This document shows, piece by piece, positions 11,256 to 22,269 of a stretch of DNA of 64,000 bases (the stretch's first letter is position 1; every line of letters begins with the position of its first letter). The DNA comes from Tieghemiomyces parasiticus. Taxonomy: Eukaryota; Kickxellomycota; Dimargaritomycetes; Dimargaritales; Dimargaritaceae. The stretch spans positions 1 to 64,000 of the forward strand of contig JANBPT010000153.1 of assembly GCA_027575765.1 (NCBI GenBank). The letters are read 5' to 3'. Both the position numbers and the translations under genes were made by a program. The notes below the pieces were generated by a model. It was not told the DNA's origin. It saw only the letters and a list, made by a program, of their open reading frames with translations, and made no database searches.

Positions 11256-12197
11256 ATGTCCTTCTCGGCCCGCTTCTTCGTCCGCCACACGACCCCCCTT
11301 CACTTCACCGCCACCGCCACCGCACCTCGCCAACTGCTACAGTCTTACTTTCGGACACGTTGCCTCACCACGACGCTGGTCTCTCTCCGACCCAGCCAAC
11401 CACCGCTCCCCGTCTCCTCCAATCCGTCTACAATGGCCGCCAACTCCAAAGCCAAGTCCGAGCAGGAATGGCAGGCCATCCTCAGCCCCGAGCAGTTCCG
11501 TATCCTCCGTGAGAAGGGCACCGAGGCGCCCGGCACCGGCGAGTACAACAAGTTTAACGAGCCTGGTAAGTGTTTTTGAGCTCCAAACAAGTCTCGGTCC
11601 TTCGACTCCACTCGTTCCGCCCCCTCCCCAACCTTCGCCGTAGATACATAAGATCTGGCGGGTGGACAAGACCGTGGCCGGAGGAGCGGAGGTGGCGAGG
11701 AGGGAGTAGTTCGGGGGGACAGAGCTGGTCTCCGATCTGTGGTGGGATATGAACGGCAGGCGTGTTTAGGAAGAGACCTTAACCTCGTCTGCGCCAACAC
11801 ACATCGACATACACATATCTAACACACTTCCAATATGCTACCTGTACATTTTATTATTATTACTACTACTACTACTACTACTACTACACACACAACACCA
11901 CCCTCTCCAACCACCCAAGGCGTCTACACTTGCGCTGGCTGCGGCACCCCGCTCTACAAATCCACCACCAAGTTCGACTCTGGCTGCGGCTGGCCGGCTT
12001 TCTTTGACGCCATCCCTGGTGCCGTTCATCGTCAACCCGATAACTCGGGAGGGCGGCAACGGACCGAAATCACCTGCACCGCCTGCGGTGGTCACCTCGG
12101 ACATGTGTTTAAAGGTGAGGGATTCGATGTGCCTACCGACGAGCGCCATTGCGTGAACAGTGTTAGTGTCAAGTTCCATGATGATGACAAGGAGTGA
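11256..12197 (+). CDS. Peptide-methionine (R)-S-oxide reductase, MsrB
   Basis: Reduces methionine-R-sulfoxide in proteins. Two exons: 11256-11565 and 11920-12197. The intron has a GTAAGT donor and a CCAAG acceptor, and phase 1 restores the NEPGVYTCAGCG motif. The 195-residue product has the Zn site as two CxxC pairs (Cys108/111 and Cys156/159), the GCGWPAFF motif, GGHLGHVF, and the catalytic Cys181 in RHCVNS. The first ~59 residues are rich in Arg, Ser and Thr and free of acidic residues, as in a mitochondrial presequence. A second in-frame ATG at 11433 begins MAANSKAKSEQEW and would give a cytosolic enzyme of normal length. Dual targeting is inferred from this layout. Confidence 0.93.
11849..11895. 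repeat. (TAT)n/(TAC)n/(AC)n microsatellite in the MsrB intron
   Basis: A run of TTA repeats passes into about ten TAC units and then an AC run, ending ~25 bp before the intron acceptor. It takes the place of a normal polypyrimidine tract and should vary in length between strains. Confidence 0.85.
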
Positions 12198-13112
12198 CCA
12201 GTAGGTTATATCCCATGTTGCGGCGGAGACTTCTCTCTGTACAGCAACAGCCACGTACACCCACGCCCTTGAATCCCCCCTACACAACTAGGTGGATCGG
12301 TTGGATGGTTCTTTGAATTGTATGGGCCGGTATTGTTAGGGTTGACATTTGGTTGTTTAAAATTATTTTTACAGTTGTTTTTCTAGTTGTAAGGTGCGCG
12401 AGATTCATGAAATGGCAGAGCCATCCATTAAAATCACGTTGAAATCCCCAAAAGAAACCCCGTAGCACTGGGAGACAAAGTTGGGGACAGTAGAAGATGA
12501 AAATAAAGGAGGGGAGGGGGGGAATGGGAGATGGCTGAAACCCCATCTACCGCATAGTAGGAGTCTCCTCCCCCCTCCCCTTCACGATGACTTGTGCACA
12601 CGTGTACAGGCTTCTTGCCCTGCGTCCAAAGCAGGAAAGCTAGGGACCTACCCACAACACTCTTGCAACTCCCCCCCCCACGGCTTGTACCAGCACCCCT
12701 CCCATACATGGAGCAAATAATGAAATGTTGCGAGGAAGTAGGAGGCGAAAGAACCCGGACAGGGGAGCCATGGTAGTGGACTCCGCCAAGTCCGCGCAAC
12801 AAATAAAAGATACCACTGCAACCGGCTTAGAAGACATGTGTCATGAGGAACCGAGGGGGGGGGGGAGGCCTCGGTTTGCCCTTGGGCGAATAGGAAGAGT
12901 TGAACAGCGGGCGGGTGTGAGGTTCCAAAAAGATTATAGTGTACATGTAGACCAAAAAGCAGAGACATAGACGCGGTTAAGGGGTGGTGGTGGGAGAGAG
13001 GTGAAGAGGAGAGTCATTAGGGCGTGACGTGAGGGGGAGAGAGAGAAAGAGAGGGACGCGGAGTTGTACACATTGCGAGTGAGGGATGACGCGGGGGTAA
13101 GGAGACGTCCTC
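12198..13112. other. Convergent 3' spacer, no gene seen
   Basis: Lies between the 3' ends of MsrB and Epl1. Purine-rich and pyrimidine-rich tracts (for example G-run 12857-12866 and GA-rich 13031-13060) dominate. No coding exon recognised. Confidence 0.5.
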
Positions 13113-15278
13113 TTAAGCCTGCTTGGTCAGCGAGTTAACGAAGGGCGAGTGGGTCCCAGACGGCAGCATACTGACGGGCGAAGGGATCAGGCCGGTGAGA
13201 GGCGATCCGGAGTTCAAAGGGCTAGAGCCGAACATGGACCGCAGGGTTTCCGAAGAGAGCTGGATCTTGTTGCTATTAGCCATGGCAGTCTTAGTCGGGG
13301 CGGCCCGGGCGGCCGGGGTACTGGCGGATGCCCTGCTGGTGGCTGCTGTAGCCTTGGTGGTGGTCGAAATAGCGGTGGCAGTGGCCCCGGCACCAGTCGA
13401 GGCCTTGGACGTGGAGGGAAATCCCGAGACCGACGCGGCGGCAGTAGTAGCAGTGGTTGAGCTGGTGGACGCGGTCGACTGGGCAGCAGAGGGTGTGGCG
13501 GGCTGGTGATTTGACAAGTGAATAAACGAGGGCTTGGTGATCAGGCTACGCTGGTCGGGCTCGGTGAGCAAACCTAAACGGTACCGCTGAGCTGCCCGAG
13601 AGGCCGGGGCGAGCATGACCAAGTCATTAAAATCGGCGCTCCCACCATCGTCGTAGCGGTAGGCGTCGTAGTCATAGCCGTAGCGTGCGTGTCGAGTGGC
13701 AGGATGGCTGAGGTCCTCGGCAGACACGGTAGAGCCGTCGCTGTCGGCCGGAGACACGGGGAGGTATCGCCGGTCGACAAACAGACGGCCGTTGCGGCCC
13801 ATGCGGCAGCGGAAGGACGGCTGATGAGGCCGGGTGTAGAGACCTGAGGGCGAAGAGGCATTCCAGACATCCTTGTCGGCAGAGCCGGTGGCTGGAGCGG
13901 GCCGGCGGTAGGGATGAGGCCGGTGGTAAGCCGCAGGCCCCGTGGTAGGGTATCGCGCGGCATCCGGGTAGGCCCGGTAGAAGCCCAGCGGGTGTGGGGG
14001 CTTGGATACGGCCGGCTCGTAAGGGTTGGCGGTGGTGTCGACCCACCCTTCGTTCAGGGCGCGACGGCGGCTGACTTCCTTGTGAGCAAGCTCCGACATT
14101 GACGGTACCAGCTTCGGAGGTACAAGAAAGGGCACCTTGAGTAGTGGGGTAGAAGCGCCATTGCCACCGGCGGTGGAGGCTGGGGAGTGGACAGTGAGGG
14201 GTGAGCCCTCCCGGTGGTCCTTGAACCGGCGCAGTGGGATGGTGATGGTAGTGCGGTTGGCACCGCTGTCGTGGGCCCCGAGCTGCTTGCGGGTTCGACG
14301 CCGCGAGCCAAACAGGTCGTCGTTTTCATCGCGGGGAACATTGAGGGCGCGGCGCTGCTGGAGGACGGTGCACTTCTGCTGAAACACGATTTGCTCGAGC
14401 ACCAGCGACTCCTTGCGCATCTTCTCGCGGCGACTCACCATCTCAAGGATGCCCCGAGCGGTCTCCAGTTCGGCCTGCAGGCGCTTGAGCTTTTCCATAG
14501 AGTGGGCGTCGGTCCGCCGAGTTTTACGCAGTGGCTTGACCTCTCGTCGCCGGAAGCACACGTAGGGATCGGCATCGTTGGCGGCGGTGGTAGTGGTACC
14601 GGGTAGCCGGCCCACTTCGTCAAATTTGAGGGTGGGCATGAGTGGGCGCAGATTACGGTCGACACGCTTCTCGTGCCAGTAGTCGTAGAGTAGCCGGGCC
14701 TGGGAGTGCAGTGGGGTCACCTTTTCATGGGCCCGGGCCTCTAGGGTGGCGAAGGTTGGTAGGTCGTCATCGCTGGTAAAGACCATGTCCCGGGTTAGGG
14801 TCTCGTACTGCCACATGATGGTTTCAAAGACGTCCTCGGGCAATTTCTGGCTGGCCTTGCGGCCCTTGTTGAAGGAGACTAGCCAGGCCGTGTCGTCCTC
14901 GTCCATGCAGTATGGGCAGCCGACGGACTCCTCCACGGTCGCTGAGAAGCGGATGTAGCTGGAGGGTCGAACGAAGGTCTTGCGGTAAATCTTGTCATAG
15001 TCGGCTACCGACCGCGAGGCGTCCGGAGTGGGAATATAGAGCGGGGCCACCGGGGCGCCACCGCTGCTGCCGCCCCCGGAGGCGGCAGCTTGGGCAGCAG
15101 AGATGACGGCCTGGAGATGGTGCTCCTCCTCTTCCTCCTTCTCCACGCCCGTCTCCACCAGCGGGGCCGTCCGCTGGAGGGCCGTGGCATCCTCGAGATC
15201 GGGTAGCTCCGACGCCCGATACACGGGCAGCGGCCGCTTGAAGTCGATCTTGCGGGAGCGGAACTTGGCCTTCGACAT
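13113..15278 (-). CDS. EPL1: Enhancer of polycomb-like protein, NuA4 subunit Epl1
   Basis: Scaffold of the piccolo part of NuA4 histone acetyltransferase; its EPcA domain binds Esa1 and Yng2 in the nucleus. Single exon, 721 residues, ATG at 15278. The N terminus has the family signature: a basic SKAKFRSRKIDFKRPLPVY followed by ASELPDLED. Conserved blocks include YIRFSATVEESVGCPYCMDE, DDTAWLVSFNKG and LPEDVFETIMWQYE. A coiled-coil segment follows (MEKLKRLQAELETARGILEM and on), then FFRRREVKP-type basic patches. The last ~150 residues are Ala/Thr/Ser low complexity. Length is in the range of fungal Epl1. Nothing suggests truncation. Confidence 0.93.
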   Translation of the reverse strand: MSKAKFRSRKIDFKRPLPVYRASELPDLEDATALQRTAPLVETGVEKEEEEEHHLQAVISAAQAAASGGGSSGGAPVAPLYIPTPDASRSVADYDKIYRKTFVRPSSYIRFSATVEESVGCPYCMDEDDTAWLVSFNKGRKASQKLPEDVFETIMWQYETLTRDMVFTSDDDLPTFATLEARAHEKVTPLHSQARLLYDYWHEKRVDRNLRPLMPTLKFDEVGRLPGTTTTAANDADPYVCFRRREVKPLRKTRRTDAHSMEKLKRLQAELETARGILEMVSRREKMRKESLVLEQIVFQQKCTVLQQRRALNVPRDENDDLFGSRRRTRKQLGAHDSGANRTTITIPLRRFKDHREGSPLTVHSPASTAGGNGASTPLLKVPFLVPPKLVPSMSELAHKEVSRRRALNEGWVDTTANPYEPAVSKPPHPLGFYRAYPDAARYPTTGPAAYHRPHPYRRPAPATGSADKDVWNASSPSGLYTRPHQPSFRCRMGRNGRLFVDRRYLPVSPADSDGSTVSAEDLSHPATRHARYGYDYDAYRYDDGGSADFNDLVMLAPASRAAQRYRLGLLTEPDQRSLITKPSFIHLSNHQPATPSAAQSTASTSSTTATTAAASVSGFPSTSKASTGAGATATAISTTTKATAATSRASASTPAARAAPTKTAMANSNKIQLSSETLRSMFGSSPLNSGSPLTGLIPSPVSMLPSGTHSPFVNSLTKQA

Positions 15279-18200
15279 GCCGGGCGGGCTGGGTCTCGCG
15301 ACACGACGCGCGCACGGGTGCGTGAGGCTAAGGGCGGGGCGCAGAAGGGCTAATTAATTAGTGGAAAACGATTATAATCTGGGGGGGGGTAAGCGGTAAG
15401 AGAGTGGGGGCAATATAATCGACGGCATTGTGAGTTAGTGAGGGGGCAGTCGGGAGGATATTCGGCTAAAAATAGCATCCAAGAAGCTAATAATACACGC
15501 TGCGCGCATCCAATCAGCTCAGAAGGGGTGGGAGACCCGAAATCCCGGAACCGAGGCCTGCCCGGCCGCTATCATCTACAAGGCTACCAGCTGAGGAAGC
15601 TAGCCTCCGGCCGAGAGGGCAAGGGGTCCTGAGAGAGAGGGAGAAACGCTGTCCCATGGGCGGGATAAAATTGGCCGCAGCAAGGGGGCTGCCTATCAGA
15701 CAGGAGCTGTGCAGGCCTCTCTCTCTCTCCCTCCTCTCTTCACACGCTGGGGCCTCTGTTCCACACCCACCGGTCGCCGCCACCAATGGTGGGATGGAGG
15801 GGGAAGGCCATAGTGGGTGGGGGGCGATCTGGCGTGACTCATTATATCCAGCTTATTGTAATAGGCAGGGGATGGGAAAAGAGGAGAGGAAGCTGATAGA
15901 AAAACATACCACGGCCGCCAAGCCTTGTGGTTGAAGGGAAGGACGGAAAACGCCCGCGTGTCCAGAGCGCCCCCAATCCCCCCTCTATAGGCTTCCCCAA
16001 CCGTCAAACTGAGGCGCCTGGCGAGGGAAACTGCCATGAAAAAGGCGGCCGCGGCTGCACAAGGCCCCCTAGGGCCCGCCAGATGGTGTAGGTCAGGTGG
16101 GAACGGCCGGATGACCACCACTACCTCCATCTGAACCCTTACATGGCGGCGGGGAGAGAGAGAGTCGTCTGACGACACGCGGGCTGAAACCAGGCGAGAT
16201 GGGCACGACGAGATCGGTGCTGAAACCTACCTTCCACCAGATGGACAATACAGGAGCGGATGATGAGACGGAGGGGGTTCGATCTGAACGGTTGAAATGT
16301 TGGGGGTGGGTTGGAATAACAACGCACCTAGCCGTGTAGGGTGGTGTGTACACGTCCACGCACGACGCCTTCAAGGGGTGTGTACGGTGGGGAGTGCGGG
16401 GGTGTGTGTTGGTGGGGACGGGAGTTGGAGAGGCTGCGAGCTGTGGGCGCTGCAAGCGTAGAAGGGAGGAGGAGGCCACACACACACGCTATGGGTGGGA
16501 GGGTGGGGCACAGAGCCTTAGTGCAGAGGAGGCGGTACAGGCCTACAGCAAAAGCCAGTAGGCGGCGAGAATAATCCGGAAAAAAAGGGAAACGATGGGG
16601 GCTTGGCAAGGCGAATGGGGAGAAAACCAGGGGCCCGCGGTGGGACGAGAATACGTAATGCGAGGGGCAGGTTTAGAGGGGGAGGGGACCGCGAGAGGAT
16701 GGAGAGGCGAAACCAGCGAGGAACATAGGGCGAGGCAGGGTGGTGCGGATTCGTCCGTTGCCAGTGGCAATGGGGATGGGAGGTTCTGGTGGGATATATT
16801 ACAGGAAAACTGCGGGTGAAAAGATTGGGAGGTAAGAGAGGTGAGCGAGATCCATAGGTGGACGGCCGAGGATGAGGTGAGAAATAATGGAGGCGCAGGC
16901 TGCGGCCATAGGGTCCCGCACTGCTGGTCTAATAGTGGGGGGGGACGCTTCGCTTCAGGGGGAAACAACTGTGTGGGCAGATGGGACATTCTTTTCAACG
17001 GGCGCGCGTACTGCTGCGGCGAATCATCCCGTTCCGATTCCCCCTATTCTTCGCTTCGCCAGTCCCACCTAGCCACGGCAGGCTGGACGTATGTCTGCCC
17101 CGACGCTCTCCCGATGGGAGTCGCAGCGTCCTGAGTGGCGTTAAATTAAGCCCCGCTCCTCTCCCATCCACGAAGGCTAGCCCTTGCAACGTCGACTGCT
17201 TCCCCCTGTGCTTCGTAGTTACCGTGCCGGTCTGCTTAGACGAGGTGCTTCAAGGCCCGCGTGAAGGGTTCGTGGGCAGGCGGAGGGCTGGGCCAACCCT
17301 TCACTCTCATGCCAAGCCCTGGGCTTGGGTAATGCGGCCCCGGCTGGTATCACGTGGATGCTTTGACGATGCGGAGCCGGTGCTTGCCCGTCTACGGTGC
17401 AACCGGCCCTTCCCCGTGGTGTCCCTGTCGCCTACCAAATAACCCCGTACCGTATGTATATGTGGCAGTCGACACGCAAGCTTCGCACGTGCTCCGTCGG
17501 CCCTAGCCAGGGCAGCGGTCTGAAACCAGCACGGTCGCGGGCTTCCTCTTTAGTACCAGGAGGCGGTAGGGTAGGTGGCCAGCGCGGGTGATACCTGTAT
17601 TCCAAGTCAGCAACCACGTTTGCCCCTTGGCCGCCGGCCCATAGTGCAAAGTAGCGGCCCCTGGGTATGGCACCTGTGCCCCTGGTGGTTGACGGATGGT
17701 CTCCGCCTCCGGCCGCTTATCTCTTGGCCGTTGGGCTGCTGATGAAAGGCAAGACGAGCTGGCTTGGAAATTTTAGGATCCGATCTGGGGACTAGGCTGG
17801 CACACTCGATCGAGCGAGAGGCGCCATGGTATGCGTCATTCGTAAACGGCCAGGATACCGTGCAATCCAAACATTTCGCTAGCTGTGTAGGGTTTTGGAC
17901 CCCTTCTGGGGCCAACCCACTCTGGCCTTGCCATCGCTACGCTCGCCGCCATTACGTCAACAGTGATCGACCTGGGCTCCGTGCCTGATCTCACCCTTCT
18001 TTACGGCGCTACAGGCCCATCCAGCTGTGGAAACGTACTAAAAAAAATCGCCTGCCCAACCGCCAAAGGTGGGGGAGGGACTAGGCGGAGGGTGCCTCGC
18101 AGTTTGGCCCTTCAGCCACCCCCGCCGTTCAATCCACGGCTACACCAACCCCTGAATATATGCACGGGCAGAGGCCATGGCCCCTGAACGCTGGGGGCCA

Positions 18201-19890
18201 TTTCCAGTCTGTACCTACCCTTGGCTCCGTTGATGTGGCATATAGTCACATCAACCGCCAGCAACCGATTCTAGCCTTAAGGCCCGGTGACTGGACGAGT
18301 CACGGACGCCTGCAAGACACACGTCCTTCCTTATACTCCTTATCCTGCACCATCCCAATTGCCCTCGTCTCGCTAAATCTGCTTGCATTCAGGTTTCCTA
18401 CTATCGAACCCGAGTTTGCGGCTGGACAACCCAGTCTCTTAGATCTTCTTTCTTTGGCGCACACCTAGTCTAGCGCCGGGACCTTGCCCTAATGGGCCCT
18501 GGTGACTTCGAGATATGATCACTTGCCACTGGCCCAATGCTCCACCGCCTGATGTGCCCATTGTCAGCTAGGTCGCAGCGATACGAGGCTCATAGTCCGG
18601 AATGGGTTCTGGCCACCTCCACCTTTTTTTGCCAGCTCAGTCCTCCCTCCCTCTATCTATGTATAAACCACTGACTAAGTCTCTCAAGGCAGCCTTTCCC
18701 TACATTGCTATTGCCCCCTCGAAATTACCAAGTGTATACCAGTAGTTTCCGCCTCAAACCTGTCAGGCCAAATCAGGTGTCGCTGCCCAATCACATTAGC
18801 AGCGTCGGGCCTTCCCTGCTTCCCCCATATGGCTGTTGGCCCTGCTACCCCGGGGAACCTTCTTTTTTATGAAGAAGCAAACGGGCTGGCACTGGGCAGC
18901 GGATTGCGCCCTAACGCCGACGACACTGGCGTATGTTCAGGTGTTTATTGGGTAGGCTTTGTTCGGGTGAGCGTGCGGATCTTGGCGCTTATTCTACTCC
19001 ACTGACAACGGGGGCCCGGGCGCTGACCCACCAACCACGTCCGTTACTGCCCCCATTGGCTCGGTCGTGATGCTTCCTACTGCACACATGTATTAACCTC
19101 GCCGCATGTGCCCGCCGACGACTCGACCTTTAAAGGCGCGTATCCTTGCATCCTCCACCTCGCATCCGCTTGCTAACATAATATTATTCCTCCCCCCTTC
19201 TCATCTTGCTGCATGGCGTACTTCTCTGCTCACCGTGCCGATCTCCCCCCTCACTGCGCCACTACTTCTACTTCCATGCCTTTACTCAAGTGCATCATTC
19301 TGCCCACCTCACTATCTGCTCCTTGTCCGCAAAGCCCTCCCCCCGCACTGTGTGACTCCTACCTGCCCTCTCTAAGCCCGTGCGTATATAATTGTACCAC
19401 CTCGGAAGCCGGACTGCCCGCTAGCGCCAAAGAATAAGATCTTAGTCTGCCTTTCTTTTCTTTTCACTCGCTTCATAGCTACCACCTTGGCAGCTGCACC
19501 TACCACTAGGCTTCCCACCGCTTATTGTTTGCCACCTTCGTCTCCCTTATCCCCTAGCCGCCAGCCCTCCCCCTTGTTTACAGGACTGCCGACATAACCA
19601 GTAAACTTCTACTGTGCCACCGCCACCACCCTCTCTCCCCTTGTTGCGTTCCTTTCCACCCCCTTGCTGTGTAACGCCGCGAGTGCCTTGCCGAGACTGC
19701 ATTCACCTCGCTCAGCTCGTGACTCGGTGCCATTGCTGGACTGTTCACCCTCGCTGGTTGCCATTGACTACCCACATCCCCACCCCTTATCGCATTCCCT
19801 CGTAGCTTAACCTGCATTCACCCCTCCCCGCCAAACCTCGCCAAAGTGGCATTCCATCCAACCCGCTAAACCGAATCTGTCGTAGTGCCT
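15279..19890. other. 4.6-kb intergenic region
   Basis: The largest gene-poor stretch of the left half. I could not assemble a gene on either strand. A 153-codon ATG frame at 16981-17442 and a presequence-like minus frame starting near 16043 lack any family motif or convincing partner exons. The segment 19100-19860 is strongly C/T-rich on the plus strand, like a long promoter or leader of the ceramidase gene. Confidence 0.4.
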
Positions 19891-21442
19891 ATGCAATCCA
19901 ACATGACCACGCCATACTGGGGCGAAGGGTAAGTAGCTAGGCCCCATTCGGTACGACCGTTGTCTGCCACAGCAACTAGTGCCCGCGGAAGGCCGCTTCA
20001 CCCTGACGGGTCGAGTATACTGCTGGAAAATACCGGCTTTCAACCCCCTAACGTCATACGTATGACCTGCCCCCATTCTCTGGAACCCCATGTCCCTTAT
20101 CTACACCTTGCCCCGTCGACCTGGCTATTAATCGGCCCCCCTGTCTACCTGGCGACAGCACGTCCACTCTCGACTGGTGCGAGGTAAGATCATCGTCAAT
20201 TATAGGACCGCCTAATTATCTACGTGTGGAGTCATCTGTACCGACTTGCAGCAGTGATCGATGACTTACGTGTCGGTAGCAACGTATGCTAGGCTACAAT
20301 GAAACGAGGGGATCAGAGGAAAGCGGGGGAAGACGTGTCCATAGGTACTAAGCTCATAACCCCAGCGATCGAATAGGCGGGGTGTATTCCCTCTCTTCAA
20401 TCATCGTGATCCTCTCACTGTAGGACTGAGCGACCCACGATATCGCCCTGTCAATCCCGCGCTCTTCTTCCCCTCTTGCGTTCTTCCCCAGCCGCGCCTT
20501 GTGACTCAGAGTTTCCTGTCGAACTCTCACCACCCCGTCCTGCAAACAATATCCACCACCGCTATGTACTAACATTTATCGACCCTGTTACATATGTACT
20601 CGCTACAACCCCCCTGACCGTATCACGTACGATAGGAAAACTACGTCGTGTGCAAGTACATTGCCGAGTTTTGGAACACCACGACCAACCTGACGTTCGT
20701 CATCCTGGCCCTGTTTGGTATCTATCATACGCTGCGCAACTATGGCGAGAAGCGGTTTGTCATGTGCTACCTGGGGATGCTCATGGTCGGAGTGGGATCA
20801 TGGTTCTTCCATATGACGCTTCTCTACGAGATGCAGCTGCTGGACGAACTACCCATGATCTACTGCACCTGTTTCTGCGTGTACAGCGTCCTCGAGATGG
20901 ACTCCAAACCGCGATATGGGGCCAAGCTTCCGCTGGGCCTGTTTGCCTACTCGGCGCTGGTGACGGCCATCTACCTGTACAACCGGGACCCAGTGTTCCA
21001 TCAAGTGAGCTATGCGCTCGAGGTGGCCGTGATTGTGTTTCGTAATGCTTACCTCCTGTCGTGTATTCCGGCAGCCACCCCCAACCAGTTGGCGCGCAAT
21101 GGTGGCCAGTGCACCCGTGCGGTCTTGCAGCGCCTCTTCACCCAAAGCGCTGCTACGTTCCTCCTGGGCTTCGCGCTGTGGAACGTGGACAATATCTTTT
21201 GTCCCCAGCTCCGGTACATTCGGTCTCAGGTCGGCACGCCCTTCGATACCCTGTTTCAGCTCCACGGTTGGTGGCACATCTTCACCGCCCTCGGCTGCTA
21301 CTACTGTATCATCAACACCCAGTACATGCGGCTAGCCTTCCTTAACAAACTCGACCAGTCGGAGCTCGGATTCCTGCTCGGCGTTGTACCTTACATTCGT
21401 CGGCGCAGCGTCCCGGTAGCTCCGACCAAGAAGGTTGCCTAA
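19891..21442 (+). CDS. Alkaline ceramidase (ACER3/YDC1-type)
   Basis: Seven-TM ER/Golgi amidase that cleaves ceramides to sphingoid base and fatty acid. I built three exons: 19891-19928, a 25-nt micro-exon 20159-20183, and 20636-21442; borders are GT-AG and phases 2 and 0 match. The 289-residue protein starts MQSNMTTPYWGEGTSTLDWCE. It keeps the Ca-site residues Asp18, Trp19, Glu21, Asn23 and Glu32. The catalytic set follows in GSWFFHMTLLYEMQLLDELPM (Ser76, His80, Asp91), and the two remaining zinc His are in LHGWWHIF. These positions are offset by one from my recollection of human ACER3. Without the two small exons the Ca site would be lost, which supports the model. It is convergent with the G-gamma gene. 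Confidence 0.93.
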
Positions 21443-22059
21443 ACCCCACGTAGTAGAAGAGTAGCCTTTTTCCCTCTGGAATCCCCACCCGCCTTTACGC
21501 CCTCACGTTTTTCTCTTGACCGCCCCCCCCCGTGTTACGCAATGTCCTGTGCCCCTCTCTCCCGTGTAACTTGGTAGGATTTCGGGCAGCCTTCCCCATA
21601 CCCCCTCTGTCTCTCCCTCACTTTGCCTCACGATTCGTGACTAGTTTTGTATGTATTTCGTCCTCTCACCGCGTTTCGAACTGAACAATACCCTGTCTTT
21701 TAGTACTCATCCTGGCCTAGCCGTCACTTCTTCCATATCCGTGGATGTTTACTTTTCCCAAATCTCGGCGGTCGTGCTCGCTGCGGCTCCAACCGGCTCT
21801 CTTGACCTTCCAACCAACCGTACACACCCACTGCATAAATACCCGCCGTCCTCAAGCCTCTGTTGCTTATACGTAGGGGTCAACCGTCGTGTTTGTAGCA
21901 ACCCCGTGCTCTAATTACAGTTTAGACTAAAATTTATTGGTATGACGGTGCCGAGCTCTACTATTGCCCTACAGTGCAAATTGGTGCCGTGGAAGCGAAC
22001 GAGTGTATGAGTGGTGCTACTAGCTGTAGGATTAAGCTTGTCCTCCCATTTTTGTTGTT
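21443..22059. other. Convergent 3' spacer, no gene seen
   Basis: Pyrimidine-rich spacer between the ceramidase and G-gamma stop codons. No coding exon or RNA gene recognised. Confidence 0.5.
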
Positions 22060-22269
22060 TTACAAGAAACCACAGCAGGAACCACTACTGACGGCGAACG
22101 GGTCCGACGCGGGCTGGCCCCAGACGGACGGCACGAGAGGGTCGGATGTTTGGGTAGTGAATTCGATGAGCGAACGGCTGGCTTCCGACACAGCCAGGCG
22201 AGGCAGGTCGAGCAGTTCCCGGAGAGCCTCGTTCTGACGGAGCAGCTTCTGATACCGTACGTCCGACAT
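22060..22269 (-). CDS. Heterotrimeric G-protein gamma subunit
   Basis: Pairs with G-beta at the plasma membrane in GPCR signalling. A 69-residue ORF from ATG 22269 with no intron. It carries the N-terminal helix VRYQKLLRQNEALRELLDLP, the VSEASRSLIEFTT block and the SDPLVPSVWG/DPF motif shared by fungal G-gamma proteins. The C terminus is SGSCCGFL: a CaaX box CGFL preceded by another Cys, suggesting prenylation plus palmitoylation. The Leu at the last position would favour geranylgeranylation. The stop lies in a TTGTAAAAC context, so an intron and a different last exon cannot be fully excluded. Confidence 0.9.
   Translation of the reverse strand: MSDVRYQKLLRQNEALRELLDLPRLAVSEASRSLIEFTTQTSDPLVPSVWGQPASDPFAVSSGSCCGFL

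Noticed and set aside
16981..17442. 153-codon ATG frame with an Arg-rich start
   Set aside because: No motif, no splice partner and low-complexity C/T-rich DNA; too weak to call a gene.
18395..18425. TATCGAACCCGAG, resembling a tRNA T loop on the minus strand
   Set aside because: The flanking stem does not pair and no acceptor stem or anticodon arm is present.
20476..21045. 189-codon plus-strand frame
   Set aside because: Shadow of ceramidase exon 3 in another frame.
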